Shown here piece after piece: positions 36,701 through 51,100 of a stretch of 64,000 nt of DNA. The stretch is from Cololabis saira (lineage: Eukaryota > Chordata > Actinopteri > Beloniformes > Belonidae): positions 27,974,879 through 28,038,878 of the forward strand of contig NC_084596.1 of the NCBI RefSeq assembly GCF_033807715.1, in the 5' to 3' direction. Made by a program: the position numbers and the translations under genes. The notes below the pieces were generated by a model. That model did no database searches. It was not told the origin of the DNA and saw nothing but the letters and a program-made list of their open reading frames with translations. The number at the start of each line of letters is the position of its first letter. Position 1 is the first letter of the stretch.

Positions 36701-39700
36701 GTGTACAACAAGTCAGACGCTCCTCCTGGTGCACTGACAGCTTTACGAGGTCTGTTTGCTCATAACTTGCTCGCCAAGACAATCGGCAAGAAAATCTTTC
36801 ACTTTAGGTGACAATTTGTAAACATATGTGTTCATTTATTCCTCGTTCGTCGAAGTAAGCACGATGTTTGAATTCTGCGCAATCTGAACAATAATGATCA
36901 CTTTGAAAATATGACAAAAGTGAAAAATAAAAAGGAACTGGTATTTTGAGCAGAGTCATAAACCATGTGAACGGAGGAGATGATAGCAGGTCGCCTGCCT
37001 CAACCATGGCAGCTGTCAACCTTGGCTCGTGGTTCCCTTCTTTGGGTCAGAGGTCATCCAGCTGTGATTCCCCCTCCACCCCCTTCTTCTGAAACAGCAG
37101 ATGTGGTTGGACCACCGTGGTGAGGGCCTGACCACATCTGGCTCTGATTACAGCCAGACAATCCAGCTTTATCAGCTCCATCCATTTCACTGAGCTCTGC
37201 TACGTTCTTTCTCCCAGAGGTGATGTGTGACACATTCTCAACTCACCAATATCAGCTTTAAATTGTGATTTATATGAATTTTAGCCACCAAAACCGGGGG
37301 TATATGTTGCTGAAGTTACACAATCCTTGTAATATTTAATTAAAAAAAACCACAACGACTACATTTAAGAAAACACTTCATGTCTCTTTTTGTAGTAAAT
37401 CTTTATGTTCTCTTGACCCTTTTTTACCTAAACTCTTCTCTTAAAAAAGTGATAAATCTCGGGTTTTCAAACAACAGTAATGACTAATGACTTAATGATA
37501 TATCACTGTCTCTGAGGTCTGCTGCTGAACCACCATCAGTTAGTTCCCATTAGTTCGCTGGCACTTGAACGTGTACGTTCGCTCGACAAATCATTAACCT
37601 GCACAAATACCATCTTCATTTGGATGAGCGGTCATATGTTTAGGGTTAGAAATATGTCACACTTGCAGAAAGAAATCCCAACATCCATAAACAGGGTAGT
37701 TTGAGAAAGGATTGTGTTGCATACAGGGATCATTGGCTGCAGTTTATTTTCCCAGGGTGCCTTTCCCATTATCCCCACCCATTTGCCTGTGAAATGTCCA
37801 CACCTCTAATTCCTGTGGTCATATCGGGATGTCTCAAATCACATTTAAAAAAAAACAATTGACAGAGGAGAACAGTGTTCACAATAATGAAAATATGTAC
37901 CTGAAATAAAATCTTTAAAGAAAAAGTCACGAATACTATGTGAGGCAAAGAAGCTTGGTGCTTGTTTTAATCATACTGAGAGTAGTCACTTTGACAGTCG
38001 TCTCTGTGATGATGTTGTAGCCTGCCAGCTCAGTTATTAACACATCGACATTTCATGCAGTGTCACATTCATACCATGCCTCCTGTGACCTGCTGTCCAC
38101 ATCACATCTAACCTTAATGGGAGAAGTTGTCAGGGTGGTTATCACAAAGCTTTAAACCTTTCGCGACTTCTGTAACTGGCCATCATCACCCACTTTAACC
38201 CCACTCAACCCTAACAGCAGGCCAGAACTGAACCACTCTCTGCAGGCGACCACATGTCAGGGGTCCCCGTGCAGTCCACTCGCAGGGACACAGACATGTG
38301 CACTAAAGCTGTCACCGCCCTCTTCTGATGCCAGCGCTGGCATCTTCCTCACGAACGTCCCTTCTGTCCCACTTTTTAAACTTTTATTTCCACTGCTTTT
38401 TTTAATGTCTTTAAATGCGGAGGGTCTGCAACGGATATGGCGAGGGGAAGGGGGTTTGCCTCATACTGATACACACAGTCTGTGGCCCTGTTTATACCTC
38501 CGCTGCTCCGTTTGTTACAAGGACTTGGTTTCCAGTTTTGCAGGTAAGACTACTGACTTGTGGATCCAACCACCAAAGAGGGACATGGTGGAGATCTGTT
38601 GATGTTTTGCCACGAGAACAAATCAGTTGAATGCTAATTAGTGAGGTCCAGTTGCAAAGCCCCCTCCCCCAATGATGGGGAATCTGTCAATCAATGAAGA
38701 AGGTGTCTCAATTCTTCATTAATGTTAAGGTGATAACAAAGTAATTTAAACTCAGAAGCAATTTATTTTTTAACTTTTTCATATGAGCAGAAAACTAGGA
38801 GCATAAAGTAGCAAAAGCACAAATGAGTTTGATGAGATCACCTTCAAATTACAGTTGACCCTATGGAAAATGTATTTTTAGGAAAACCTTGAGTTTTGGG
38901 AAATATTAATTTCTGCTTTAAGGGGGACAGTTAGAAGAAATGGGCACTGACTGTTCAGGTCAGTAACTCAGTCCAAGAATTACAATTTGTTTTTGTACTT
39001 CAGGTTTTGTACAAACTAAAGAAATGAGATATTTTATGTGAGCTGGCAGGCAGATTCTGTCAAGCAACATTTTCCTGTTTCCACGTTTTCACTTAAACTA
39101 AGGTGGCCAGGTGCTGGCTTTTAACATATATTTGCGATTAAAATACAGGCAGGGTGTCCGAACCTCTTTGCATCAGAAAAACCTGAATCTAATTATATTT
39201 CACAAAACAAATTCTTCCAAGACTGCATAACATCAAATGCATTTGCTAAACCTAAACGTTAGTCTGTGGGCCGGGTGATATTTAAAGCCAAACCTATTTG
39301 AGAAGACTGCAGACCTGTATGTTCCTGACTTACCTGGGACAACGTGAAAGTTAATTTGAGTCAAACTAACAATGAATTATAATGGAAAATCAAATCATAT
39401 GTCATGCCAACTGGTTGAGGAGTTTACAACTTTTTTGGGGTCATCAAAGTCACCCAGTTGGTTAAACCTCAGACATGTGTGAGAGTGTTTTCTTTTGGGG
39501 GAGGAGTAAAGCTCCAGCGGACTGCAGGGAGCTAATTAGAAGCTATTCTCTAACTCAGGGCCAAATGGAGTAATTATCTGGCCGAGTGAGTAGATAATTC
39601 CCTCCCATTCATCTCCCACTGTCAGGGTCCCACTACCCACCAACTTGGGCTGAGGAGTGGATGCGGGGGCTTGTTGACACCTATTTCTTTCCCTCTCCTA

Positions 39701-40351
39701 TGGTCTATTATGCAACTCTCTTTTGTAGAAAACTCTGTTCGTTAAGGATGACCTGATAATTTCTCCCATGGCTGTCACATACCATTGCTTTGCTCAGAAA
39801 AGGATTTATAACCATACAGCTCATGTTCAACAAATGAGTCTGCTGAATACTGGAGGGCAAGCAGTCATTAAGAGGATGATTAATGCAGTAGCCTCATAGA
39901 CCTTCGTCTAAAAAGAGGAAGGAAAAAAAATGCCACCACATATGTACTAAATGAATGAGAAGTAAACCTTAGGTTCACAAAGTGAAAAAAGAAAAGAAAA
40001 GCCATCTTATGTAATAAAAGCATTCCTTAAAGTATGTAATGAATTTGTTACTGACTTTTGTTCTTTAGATGCTACTGTGGCCTATGTGGGAAGTTTATGT
40101 TTTGCATTTGGGAAGGTGGAGGCCTTTGAAACCTATTTTACATCTCAAAGCAGATCCAAGGTTAGCAGGAAAGTTCATGCTGTTGACAGAAGAAGCTGTT
40201 TATTGCAATGAAGATATCTCTTGTAACAAATACAAAAATGCCATCCTTTCAACAAGTTTTCTGCACTGCAAAGAGGTGTTGAGAAAACAGGGCCAAAAGA
40301 CTTCCCTCATGCAGAACAAAGTATGCGATTTGCAGACGACACGTGAGCTTG
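33732..40351. other. gene desert downstream of foxc1, part 2
   Basis: No coding gene was recognised. Islands with balanced composition lie at 34270-34580, 35780-35950, 37030-37210 and 39490-39670; the last has aattagaagct and agtaattatc homeodomain cores. The 37 kb island contains paired RUNX-like cores, annotated separately. The remainder is A+T-rich and featureless. Confidence 0.4.
37098..37140. promoter_or_regulatory. inverted pair of RUNX-like sites
   Basis: cagatgtggt (37098-37107) and accacatctg (37131-37140) are exact reverse complements, each with the RUNX core TGTGGT and an adjoining E-box-like CAGATG. The 23-bp spacer contains accaccgtggtg, itself near-palindromic. The block sits in a G+C-richer island, so a bound regulatory site is plausible; occupancy is not shown. 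Confidence 0.35.
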
Positions 40352-40545
40352 TGCCGTCACCTCACAGCAAGAAGGCTGAGGCCTTTTTGTGTGGAGTTTG
40401 CATCTTCTCCCTCCAGCTTCCTCCCACAGTCCAAATACATGCATGAAAGTTAAGTATTTCTTGATTGACCATTGGTGTGTTTGTCTCTGTATGGTGGATT
40501 CAATTACTGGGTGTGCCCTACCTTTTGCTCGGTGACAGCCTCCTC
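40352..40545 (-). mobile_element. decayed copy of the 'gctggagcctatcccag' teleost repeat, reverse
   Basis: In reverse complement it contains 'tgtatttggactgtgggaggaag', 'gatgcaaactccacac' and 'cttgctgtgaggtgac', with 'cagagacaaac' and 'gggcacacc' in the expected positions. It is heavily diverged. The open frame at 40069-40446 runs into it, which argues against that frame being a gene. Confidence 0.7.
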
Positions 40546-43500
40546 CCTCTTCCCGAAAGTGAGACCTGTAAAAATCTGACTTGAGAAATAATTTATGTTC
40601 CACTTAAATATAAGGTTTTCTTGAACATGTTTCTAGCTTCACCATGTTTAAGCCTTCTGTTGTGCTTGCATTGGCTGCTTCTGGGTGATAACAAAATATC
40701 ACAAATTATTGCATAACAATTGGGAAAAATGTGCAATTCATTTGAACAATTGCAAGGAATTTGGGATTTTCACCATCTACAAAGTATGGCACCAAAAAAA
40801 TAAATAAATTGTTGAGAAATCTCTGTACACATGGGATACAGCAGAAATGAATGTCTTGGTTATTTGAAAAGAAATCTTTTTTCAGACAGCAATATTGACA
40901 TCACTGCATGAATGGTGTAATAATGTAAAATGGTGTAATAATGTACTTCTAAAAACAGCTGCCAGTGAGCAAATAAAAAAACAAAAAGAAAAGAAAAAAC
41001 ACAGCAGTCATTTCTGATGAAATGTCATGTGATATGACAATTTGTTTATTTCTTTTTGGAAATAATGCACATTCAACATACTTTGCTTCATGTGTGTTGT
41101 TTTTATACTGTGAAAGACTTTATTACACATTTCTCAAATAACAGCATTTAAACTTTAACACTGTCATTGGAAAGGGTGTTACAAACACTTTTTCATCAGA
41201 AAATTGAAACTTAAATAGACCAAAAGCAGATGATACATAATTGATAATGTCTTTGTATTCTTATTTTAATGCATCCATCTGCAAAAACCAGCAGAATTTG
41301 GTGAGGCCTCTGTTTCCACGTCTCTCTCTTCCGCCACCAGAGAGTGGTCACAGAGGAAGAGGAGGAGGAGGGAAATTTCAGGAATGTCTGGTACGGGTCT
41401 GGGCGCCACTAATGAAATATTCAATCACTGAAGATGGGGAGAACTCAGGAGACTGCACCAGGCCTCCCCTGTCCTCCCACCAACAGAAATAAATGTCCCG
41501 TCACATCTCAGTAATCTGTGCTCTGAGATCACCTCACAGCCAAAGGTCTGTGCGACAGAGCTACTTTTGAAAGCTGTGCATTCTCTGTCCCCTTCTACAG
41601 TTTTCTCGCTCACTTCCCCTTCTTCCATTGCAGCTGAGGTAACCAAACAGGGTGAAAGGAAAGGTTGGAAGAATGCATATGTCCTTGGAATTAGTAGAAC
41701 TCCTGGGACGAAGCTTTCTGGGTGGGAATACATTGGCAGCTGCTAAATATTTCCCTCTTGGGTTTACAAGATTAATGCATACCCTCTGGGGTTTTGGGGT
41801 TCTGAACCACTGGGTTGTGTTGGGGGCACCGTGCATGGACCAAGACTGAGTCAAGTCAGGTCCACACACTGTGAGGAGCTCACGGCTTTGCAAACGGAGA
41901 AAAACGTGCAGGCTACTTAAGCTACATGGGACCTGGAAACTACTGAGAAACAAAATTATGTTCCCATTCAGATTTTATAACGTCTTTGATAGCTATTTTT
42001 CTTTTATAATTTCTTTCTTAGTATTGCTCTGTTTTTTTCCACTGTTGTCCTCTTTCTATGTTCTAACTAACATCAAGCATAAACACCTCATCTGTATGAA
42101 TGAATACAATTACAAAGTAATTCTACACTTTTATAAATCAATCTGCAGTTAAACATGCTTCAAGCTAAACATTTGCACCTGCCATGAAGCTGGAATGTCT
42201 TCTTACTCAAATCCCCCAGTAACAAATCTTCTGTGGCCCATTTTGTCAGAACTCAGCACCCTGGCAGGTATCACAGCAGTACTTTGAGTGAAACCTCCAG
42301 ACCTCAGCTGCTCAGGCAATCAGCGTTGTCTTTTTTTCTTCCTTTCTTTCTGTCTTTCCTTTTAATTGGTGTAACTGTAGCTGTTCACACACACATACAC
42401 ACACACACACACACACACGTTTGTTTGTTCTCTGAGAGTTTGTGCAGTTTGTGGTGTGTGAACATGTTGATTCATGCATTTATCATATTTATGTGGCTTA
42501 AATCCAACTGCCTCAGGCTCAAAATGTCACCAAGATGGAAAAAATAAATACCAGCGAAATAAAAAGTGACTGACATGTCATCAGCTCTTTGACTTCTGTA
42601 TGTGTACTCAGGCCACATATATCTATTTAACCAAATGTATTTTGATTAGGTGAACAAATGTAGGAAGATAAATGCTACAACGGCCGGGCCCCTTGCATAA
42701 GATGTATATTTATCTTGGCACCATGAAGTACTTTATTATACTGATCCTGAGCGTTTTTCATGTGTAAACAGTATCTGAGATTATGTAGAAACATTTTAGG
42801 ATTATGTAAAGGAGCAATTAGTCAGCAAAGTTGTTGGCTATGTGGTCTGCATGGACACAGCTCAAATTGGCTGTACTCAACAAGCCCTTTCATCTGGTAT
42901 TAATTGAAATATTTCATTCATGTTTCTCTCTTCTCACAAGTGTGTTTGTCTGTCTTTCTGACAGGTGTTGAAATAAGAAAGCTACTGCTCATTCTGATCC
43001 TGTGTGTGATAGTTCCTTCATTGAGTCAGTCTTTTTATTTTACGTGTTTTTTTGCTTTATTTGAATTTCCACTGGCTCTTGACGCAATGTGGAATTGAAG
43101 AATTAATGAGGACTTAGGCCCAGTCTGTTGCAGCCTTTCCTGTTAGAAGTGCCTACAAAGGTGCCCAAGCAGACCAAATCCTTGCTTGATTTCTCCATAT
43201 GAACTCATTTCCTTTTGGTAGTTCTTGGGTTCATAGTAATGTAACCTGAGGAGAGCATGGACAGAGGGCCTCCAGGGGATGAAAGCATCCAAATGCCTGA
43301 GAATTAACCCCTCGGGTCAACTGCATTATCCACCTCTATTTATAGTTAAACTTTAATTTTTACTGGGTGAAAAAAGGCAAAAAAACAGGATTACAGGGGT
43401 CACAGAAAAAGATTTGCAGTTAATTAAATCAATCGCAGAGTCTGACAAAATCTTTGGCTTTTCCCCTCAATATTCTGTCCAGTCACTGACAGGTAATTAG

Positions 43501-43982
43501 ATTACAGATTAAATTTCCTAATAAAGTATCGTCAGAACGGTGGCCTTGAGATACAAAACTCAACTTGGGCAAAATGCAACATCGAAACCAAAATCACTAG
43601 ACTAGACATCTAACATCTAACATAATCATTCAGAATTGTTGGGCCAATGGCAGTTGATTGGGGTGTGGCTAGTGTAGAAGCACTTTAGTACTTAAATAAT
43701 GTTGACTGTTACTGTGGTCAAAGTTGAATTTGATTGCAGTGCCAAAGCAAGTACGTCTTCAACTGATTCACAGTTAAACTGACCGGAAACACAAAATACA
43801 AAGCTAAAGTTGATGGTTGAAGTTTATAATGCAGAGTGCACCTTTACCAATTTTGAGATTTAGGTCATTTTTAAAACTGCGTACAACATTAGCAGTGCAT
43901 GCTAATGTTACCAAAATATAGTATGCACAGCGTGGACAACTGCATAGTCTGCAGTATGTGAATATTCAGGTGTTGAGCTATC
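40546..43982. other. gene desert, part 3
   Basis: No gene was recognised. A small tandem duplication (aatggtgtaataatgta, two copies) lies at 40911-40945. A short imperfect (CA)n lies at 42386-42418. The stretch 41300-41640 is G+C-richer and repeat-free and is a regulatory candidate. Confidence 0.4.
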
Positions 43983-44116
43983 CCATCCATGCATCCATTT
44001 TCTATACCCACTTTATCCTTTCAAGGGTCATGTGGGTCTGCTGGAGCCTATCCCAGCTCATTACAGGCGAGAGGCAGAGGTCCATCCTGGACAGGTCGCC
44101 AGTCTATCGCAGGATG
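43983..44116 (+). mobile_element. partial copy of the 'gctggagcctatcccag' teleost repeat
   Basis: It runs from ccatccatgcatccattt through 'gctggagcctatcccagct' and 'ggacaggtcgccagtctatc' to 'gcaggatgg'. Its 3' half is missing. Confidence 0.75.
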
Positions 44117-44329
44117 GTGAGCTACTTCCAGGTAAATTGATGAATCCAGTGATGAATCCAGTCATGAAATTTACAATGTGACAGACACTTTTATTGTCCA
44201 TCCTTGGGTGCTAAACAGTTTAAACAATCAATTCAATCAATTAATAAAAAAATAAAATAATCAATCAATTATTTTAAAAATCTTTTTTAGTTTTTGAGGA
44301 ATGTTTGTTATCCCTACAGAAGCAATTTG

Positions 44330-44585
44330 TTTTACGGGCAGTCTTTCTCTTACTTTTTGCTTTTATTTTATTAATTTAATTAATCTTTTTGAGGGTAGGC
44401 AAATAATAAGCTTTGCTTCAGCCTACCCCTTTTTCGGTCTAGATGTTATTTGTTTATTTGTATACTGGAAACTTTTTTGTTTTCTTTGAACAATTGAACG
44501 TTTTCTTGTTGTCAGTTTTATTCTTGGTTTTTTATTTATTTTTTTTTTGTGTCATGACTGAAAATAAACTAAACTAAACTAAACT
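44330..44585 (+). mobile_element. LINE 3' UTR fragment with (AACTA)n-like tail
   Basis: The phrase 'aataataagctttgcttcagcctacccc' followed by 'ttcggtctagatg', and a tail 'ctgaaaataaactaaactaaact', belongs to a common teleost LINE 3' end. The short tandem tail is typical of L2/CR1-type insertions. No coding sequence remains. Confidence 0.6.
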
Positions 44586-45800
44586 CCATGGGATTGGGGT
44601 TGTTGTGAGAACAAATGTATCAAAATTAAAGATGCTGCAAATAAATTATTATTTTCTTTAATTATTTTTGTATTTAGATTATTTGTGTAGAAGTAGATTA
44701 ACTCAAGGCACAGATGTCTCTTTTTTGGATCAGAAGAGATTTTCACTTTAATGAGATGTTTTCTGTTTGATCATATTCATGACCAAGTGGTCATCTCCTT
44801 CTATTACTCTGTTATTCTTTTCAATGCTTTTAACCGCAGCCCCCGGCATTCATGCTAACCTCTGCCTATAGCACAAAGGGAGGCTCTGTGAGGTGTTCAC
44901 CTAACTCACCACCCAGCTCCTCCGCTCTCACCCTGGCCAGACTCTCTCCCCCAGTGTGGCTGATGTGCTCCATTTGCTGGATGATGAACTGGGAGGGATG
45001 AATCAAAAGTTCACAAACCTCTCTTGTTCCTGTGGTGGGGAGTCCAACTTGACCCCACTGAGCTTTCTCAGGGGCCACCTCCAGTGTGCCTCTGCTTGCT
45101 GCCGGCCCTCCTCCTAGCACTACAATTTGTCCCCCTCATTTAAGCCCAGCCACGCCTCTACTGTTCTAATGCCATAACTGCTCTCAACTGTGCCTGAGCT
45201 GCTATTTCCTCGCCGGGGATGGGGGGAAAGGATTGAACGTTGGGTATGTGACGGGAGAGGCTTTTTATGAGGTTAAAATAGTTCATTCAAGCAGAAGAGC
45301 AACCATGCAATCTTTTTATGTCTCCCACAATTCAGTTGTCTGCTCAAGTAATCTGTCAGTGACTGAGCACATTTTGGCACCCCCCCCCCTCCTTCTCACG
45401 GCAGCAGCAGGAGCATCACCCACCCACCAAACGCTGCACGTGAGCACAGCCCTCTGTTACCCCCCCTTGTGAACACACTCCACTACAGCCCAGAGGAATT
45501 CATTTTCTAATTTTCCTTGACTGAGAAAACAATACACATGCCTTAACAATGTTGACATCTCTAATGCCTTTAAACGCAGTAGTAATGAAGCTTTGATTGG
45601 TAGTAAGTGGATACATGCACATTACAAACACACACAGGGTTCAGCTCCTTCACTATACTGGAATCTTTCTGACCTCTACAGAATAACTATATTACAGATA
45701 AACTAAAGTGAATTGCAGGAATGTTATCAGTTTGTAAACTGCAACTTCTGCAAATAAATGAAGCGTTACAATCCAAAATACCACGGAAATGACACTTTAC
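44586..45800. other. non-coding interval with an unexplained G+C-rich island
   Basis: The island at about 44840-45230 is markedly G+C-richer than its surroundings. On the minus strand 44866-45120 is an 84-codon open frame (with EVCELLIHPSQFIIQQMEH and ARVRAEELGGELGEH) that I do not recognise as any family. It could be an old gene fragment, a repeat or a conserved element. A C9 run (about 45382) and a C6 run (about 45462) flank a CTTCTCA-rich patch. Confidence 0.35.
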
Positions 45801-45910
45801 ATCCATCAATCCATTGGTTATCTATACCAGCTTCTTCCCATTGATGATCACAGAGGTCTGCCAAAGCCTATCTCAGCTGTTTTCAGGTGAAAGGCAGGGT
45901 ACACTCTAGA
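45801..45910 (+). mobile_element. diverged copy of the 'gctggagcctatcccag' teleost repeat
   Basis: 'atccatcaatccattggttatctatacc', 'gtctgccaaagcctatctcagct' and 'ggtgaaaggcagggtacactct' follow the family order but are strongly diverged. Confidence 0.65.
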
Positions 45911-47854
<1,944 letters not shown>

Positions 47855-48140
47855 TAAAATGAGATTTGGTTTTTCCTTTTATATTGCAAAGGGGATGTTT
47901 ATATTTGTAGATGGCATAGGCCCTCCTCCTCACAGTCTGCCATGTTGCATTGTGATGTGTTCACTGTGGCCCAAAATGGACAAACCAAAACATGAGGGGG
48001 CTTTGGATGCTTTACATATTTTTTACAGCCACAGTAGTTTCTCCCAAAGGCTTGGAGGGTTGAAGCTGGGGGTACTCATTTAGTTGCAGTCTGCATATTT
48101 GCCACTAGATATCACTAAATCTTAAACAGTGCTCCTCTAA
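47855..48140. mobile_element. teleost interspersed repeat, probably a MITE
   Basis: The ordered phrases 'cctcacagtctgccatgttgca', 'gtggcccaaaatggacaaacc', 'tttctcccaaaggcttggagg', 'gttgcagtctgcatatttgccactagat' and 'tcactaaatcttaaacagtgctcct' match a very common percomorph repeat known to me only by consensus. It has no coding capacity. The ends are approximate. Confidence 0.55.
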
Positions 48141-51100
48141 TCATCTGGTAATTTCAAAGGATCTGCCCAACCATGTTACAAACCCCACAAACATTCTCCT
48201 GCTTTGTGATACAGGACGGTGTCTGAGAAACATATGCCATCATTCCCATGTCCATGAGTCAAATCGTAGCCCTAGCAGTTGATGCCGTACAAAGTTGTCT
48301 GTTTCTGGGACACCAGGCATTGAGTGAGTTATGCCTTGTTTGGCAGCCACAAGGCGGCAAGGAAGGCAGTCTAATCCTGGAAACAGATGAGTTGTAGTTC
48401 AGTGGCCCACGTACACAGAATAAGAAGGAAAAAAAAGAAGCTTCAATCATTCCCATGACTCTTATTCTGGGTAGCGAGCATGGTGTCTACAGTTTCCCAG
48501 GCTCCTCCTAAAAAATGACACATTCTCAGACCAGATGCTTCAGACAGCCAGTACAGAGCTGTGATTATTAGCAGGGTCCTCTATTTGCCAGAGAGAGAAG
48601 TCTATTTTTAACCAGAGATGAAGTTTGGATATCCCTTCACCCCTTGAGAGCTCCAAGAACCACTGCCAGATATTGTTTCAGCTCAGTCAAGGGGTTCCTG
48701 GAGGGCAGAGCAGCCAGACACCACTATATCATTATAGGCAATGCTACATTTATTTCATTTCACTACACATAACCCATGGCTGAAAGTAAAAAGGAATGGG
48801 CTAACGCTGAGTGAGAAAGCCTTACGGCTAGTCTGAAGCTATGTGAAGACTTGTGACTGCCTTGTTGTTCCTTTGCAGGCTGGCAGGGATTTCCAGAGGG
48901 ACTCAGGGACGCTATATTTCCCATACATTCCTACATGTTTGGAGAGGGTTCTGCAGTGGGGGCTTGTCAAGCGCAAGCTGCAGATGACAGGCCAGGATTT
49001 AGAGCAGAATGAGGGTTGTCAAAGCTCCACTGTATTAGATCTGATGAAGGAAGACAAACTCTTAAAGACAGGACAACGTACTGTCTGCTGCACAGAACCT
49101 GCAGGAATCGTTGGAGCTTGCTTGTTCTGGATTGGGAAGTTATTTGGAAACCAAAGCAATGTTTTCATGTGATTCTTTATCGCCTCTCTGATGTGCTTGT
49201 CAGGCTACAGCTGCTTGATGACATGAAAACAAATGCTGCTGCACACATGTTAATTGCAAATGTGGGTTTTGAAAACGTCTGCATCACATGTACTTTTCCC
49301 AAATATATCTGATTTCAGAACCGTGATTAAACACTCACAAGTCCAACTACGGTTATGAGATTACTAGATCATTAAATTTGACTACTGTCTTTGTCCTAGT
49401 AAAGAAGCATAGGAAATTATGTGATCTATTGATCAATGGATTTCAGATTCTGGTGCAATACATGGAAATAAGTTATCTTTTTAGTTCATTAGTATCGATC
49501 TTCCTCCAGTTGACTCAACATGTCACACACCAAAGCCGATGATGAGCAACATCAACAATAATGAGTTATTATTGGGTTGGTTATTATTTGTTTTTATCAA
49601 CTTTATCTTGCTCTTTATACCAGCTTCTGCAATTACTTCCAAGGCAATGATAGGCAAGGCAAAGGTACTAGGTCAGCTTGATTCTTATTTTATATTACAT
49701 GTATTACTCCTACGTATACATGTAGGAGTAATTAAATTCTCAACTATACTATCAGACTGTAAGTTTAAATTTGGTATTCAAATATCTTTTCAGTCAAAAT
49801 AGGTCATTCATATGCATTTTGAACGTCTGAGATTTTAATTCCTTTGAGAACTGTGTGCTTTTTGCACAGTAGGGGGAGTGATAGTGACTTCAGTCGGGCA
49901 TCAGACAAAATGCCTTCACAGTGTGTCAATTAAATTGTTGTTTGACCACAAAATGTGCTGTGCCAAAATGGTTAAGCTGTAAAATTCATGCTAAGAGTTC
50001 CTTCAAGAGTGGGCTTTGAAGTGACAAGAAAAAACGGAAAAAATAGAAGCAAGAAATAAACTCACCAAAATCCCAAATATGATACTCCATAAAACTAAAG
50101 ATTTCACAGAACCCAGAAATATTTCAATACCAATAGAACAGTAAAAATAGCAATATCAATATTTCATGAATGCAAATGACATTTACTCTTGGTGATGTCA
50201 CCAAATCAGAATTTATTATTATTTTTTTAATCATTTTTATAACCACTACTTGTAATTTTGTGTCTGGGCTTTGGCCTCATCTCGCTCCACATATAACACC
50301 TACACTGAGGATTTGGGAGTGATGAACAGCAACTTAATCCTCCATAAACAAGGAATCTGAATGTAACTGAAGAGTGTAGTTGTGGATGTAAATGAACTCT
50401 TCACAATTTGGAGTGTACAAAGTGAGAGACCGCAATGCATGTGTGCTATGATAACGCCAGCTGTCATGAAGCCATTCCCAACGAGTACTGGGGCACAAAG
50501 GGACAAACGATCTAGTGAGAAAAAATCCTGTCACAGACCAAGATGCCAGCCATGGTAAGGAATCCAATCAACCAATGAAAACATGTCATGTCTTCTTGAG
50601 AGTGATAAGTAACACCTTAACCACCAAATAACAAGGAATCCTAGTTGGGATGAAGATGTCGAGAGGAATTTCCAGAATGAAGGCTGACGTTAAACTGCTA
50701 TGTGAGACCGAGACAGCATCCATATAAGGCAGTCTCTAAAAAATACAATTGGAAAATGAAAGAATATGATTACGAACATTAAAACCTTAGTACCCATTCA
50801 GCAATGTATTTTTGTGAAATTGCAAGGTTTGTGCAGCTGAGATTCCTTTGGATAAATTGTAACTCAGCTTTTAAGTTCGCAGAAGATGACCTCCAGCCAG
50901 GATAGATTTCAGAGTAGAGGTGAGGAAGTGAAATGCTCAGTAAGCAGTCCACTCCCTCGTACAAACTTTCAAAGCCTTTACAGGGACCACGTTATACTCA
51001 TGAATCAAGCCAGAACCACAATTCTCAGAGTTGAGAGGTGGGACATCACTGGGATGAGGAGTGACCCGGTGATGCTGAAGCATCAAAACCCTTGACTTTC

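Noticed and set aside
40069..40446. 125-codon + frame
   Set aside because: Its 3' part reads through a reversed dispersed repeat (40352-40545) and no domain is visible.
48843..49172. 109-codon + frame
   Set aside because: There is no recognisable domain, start context or splice structure, and the length is within chance for this composition.
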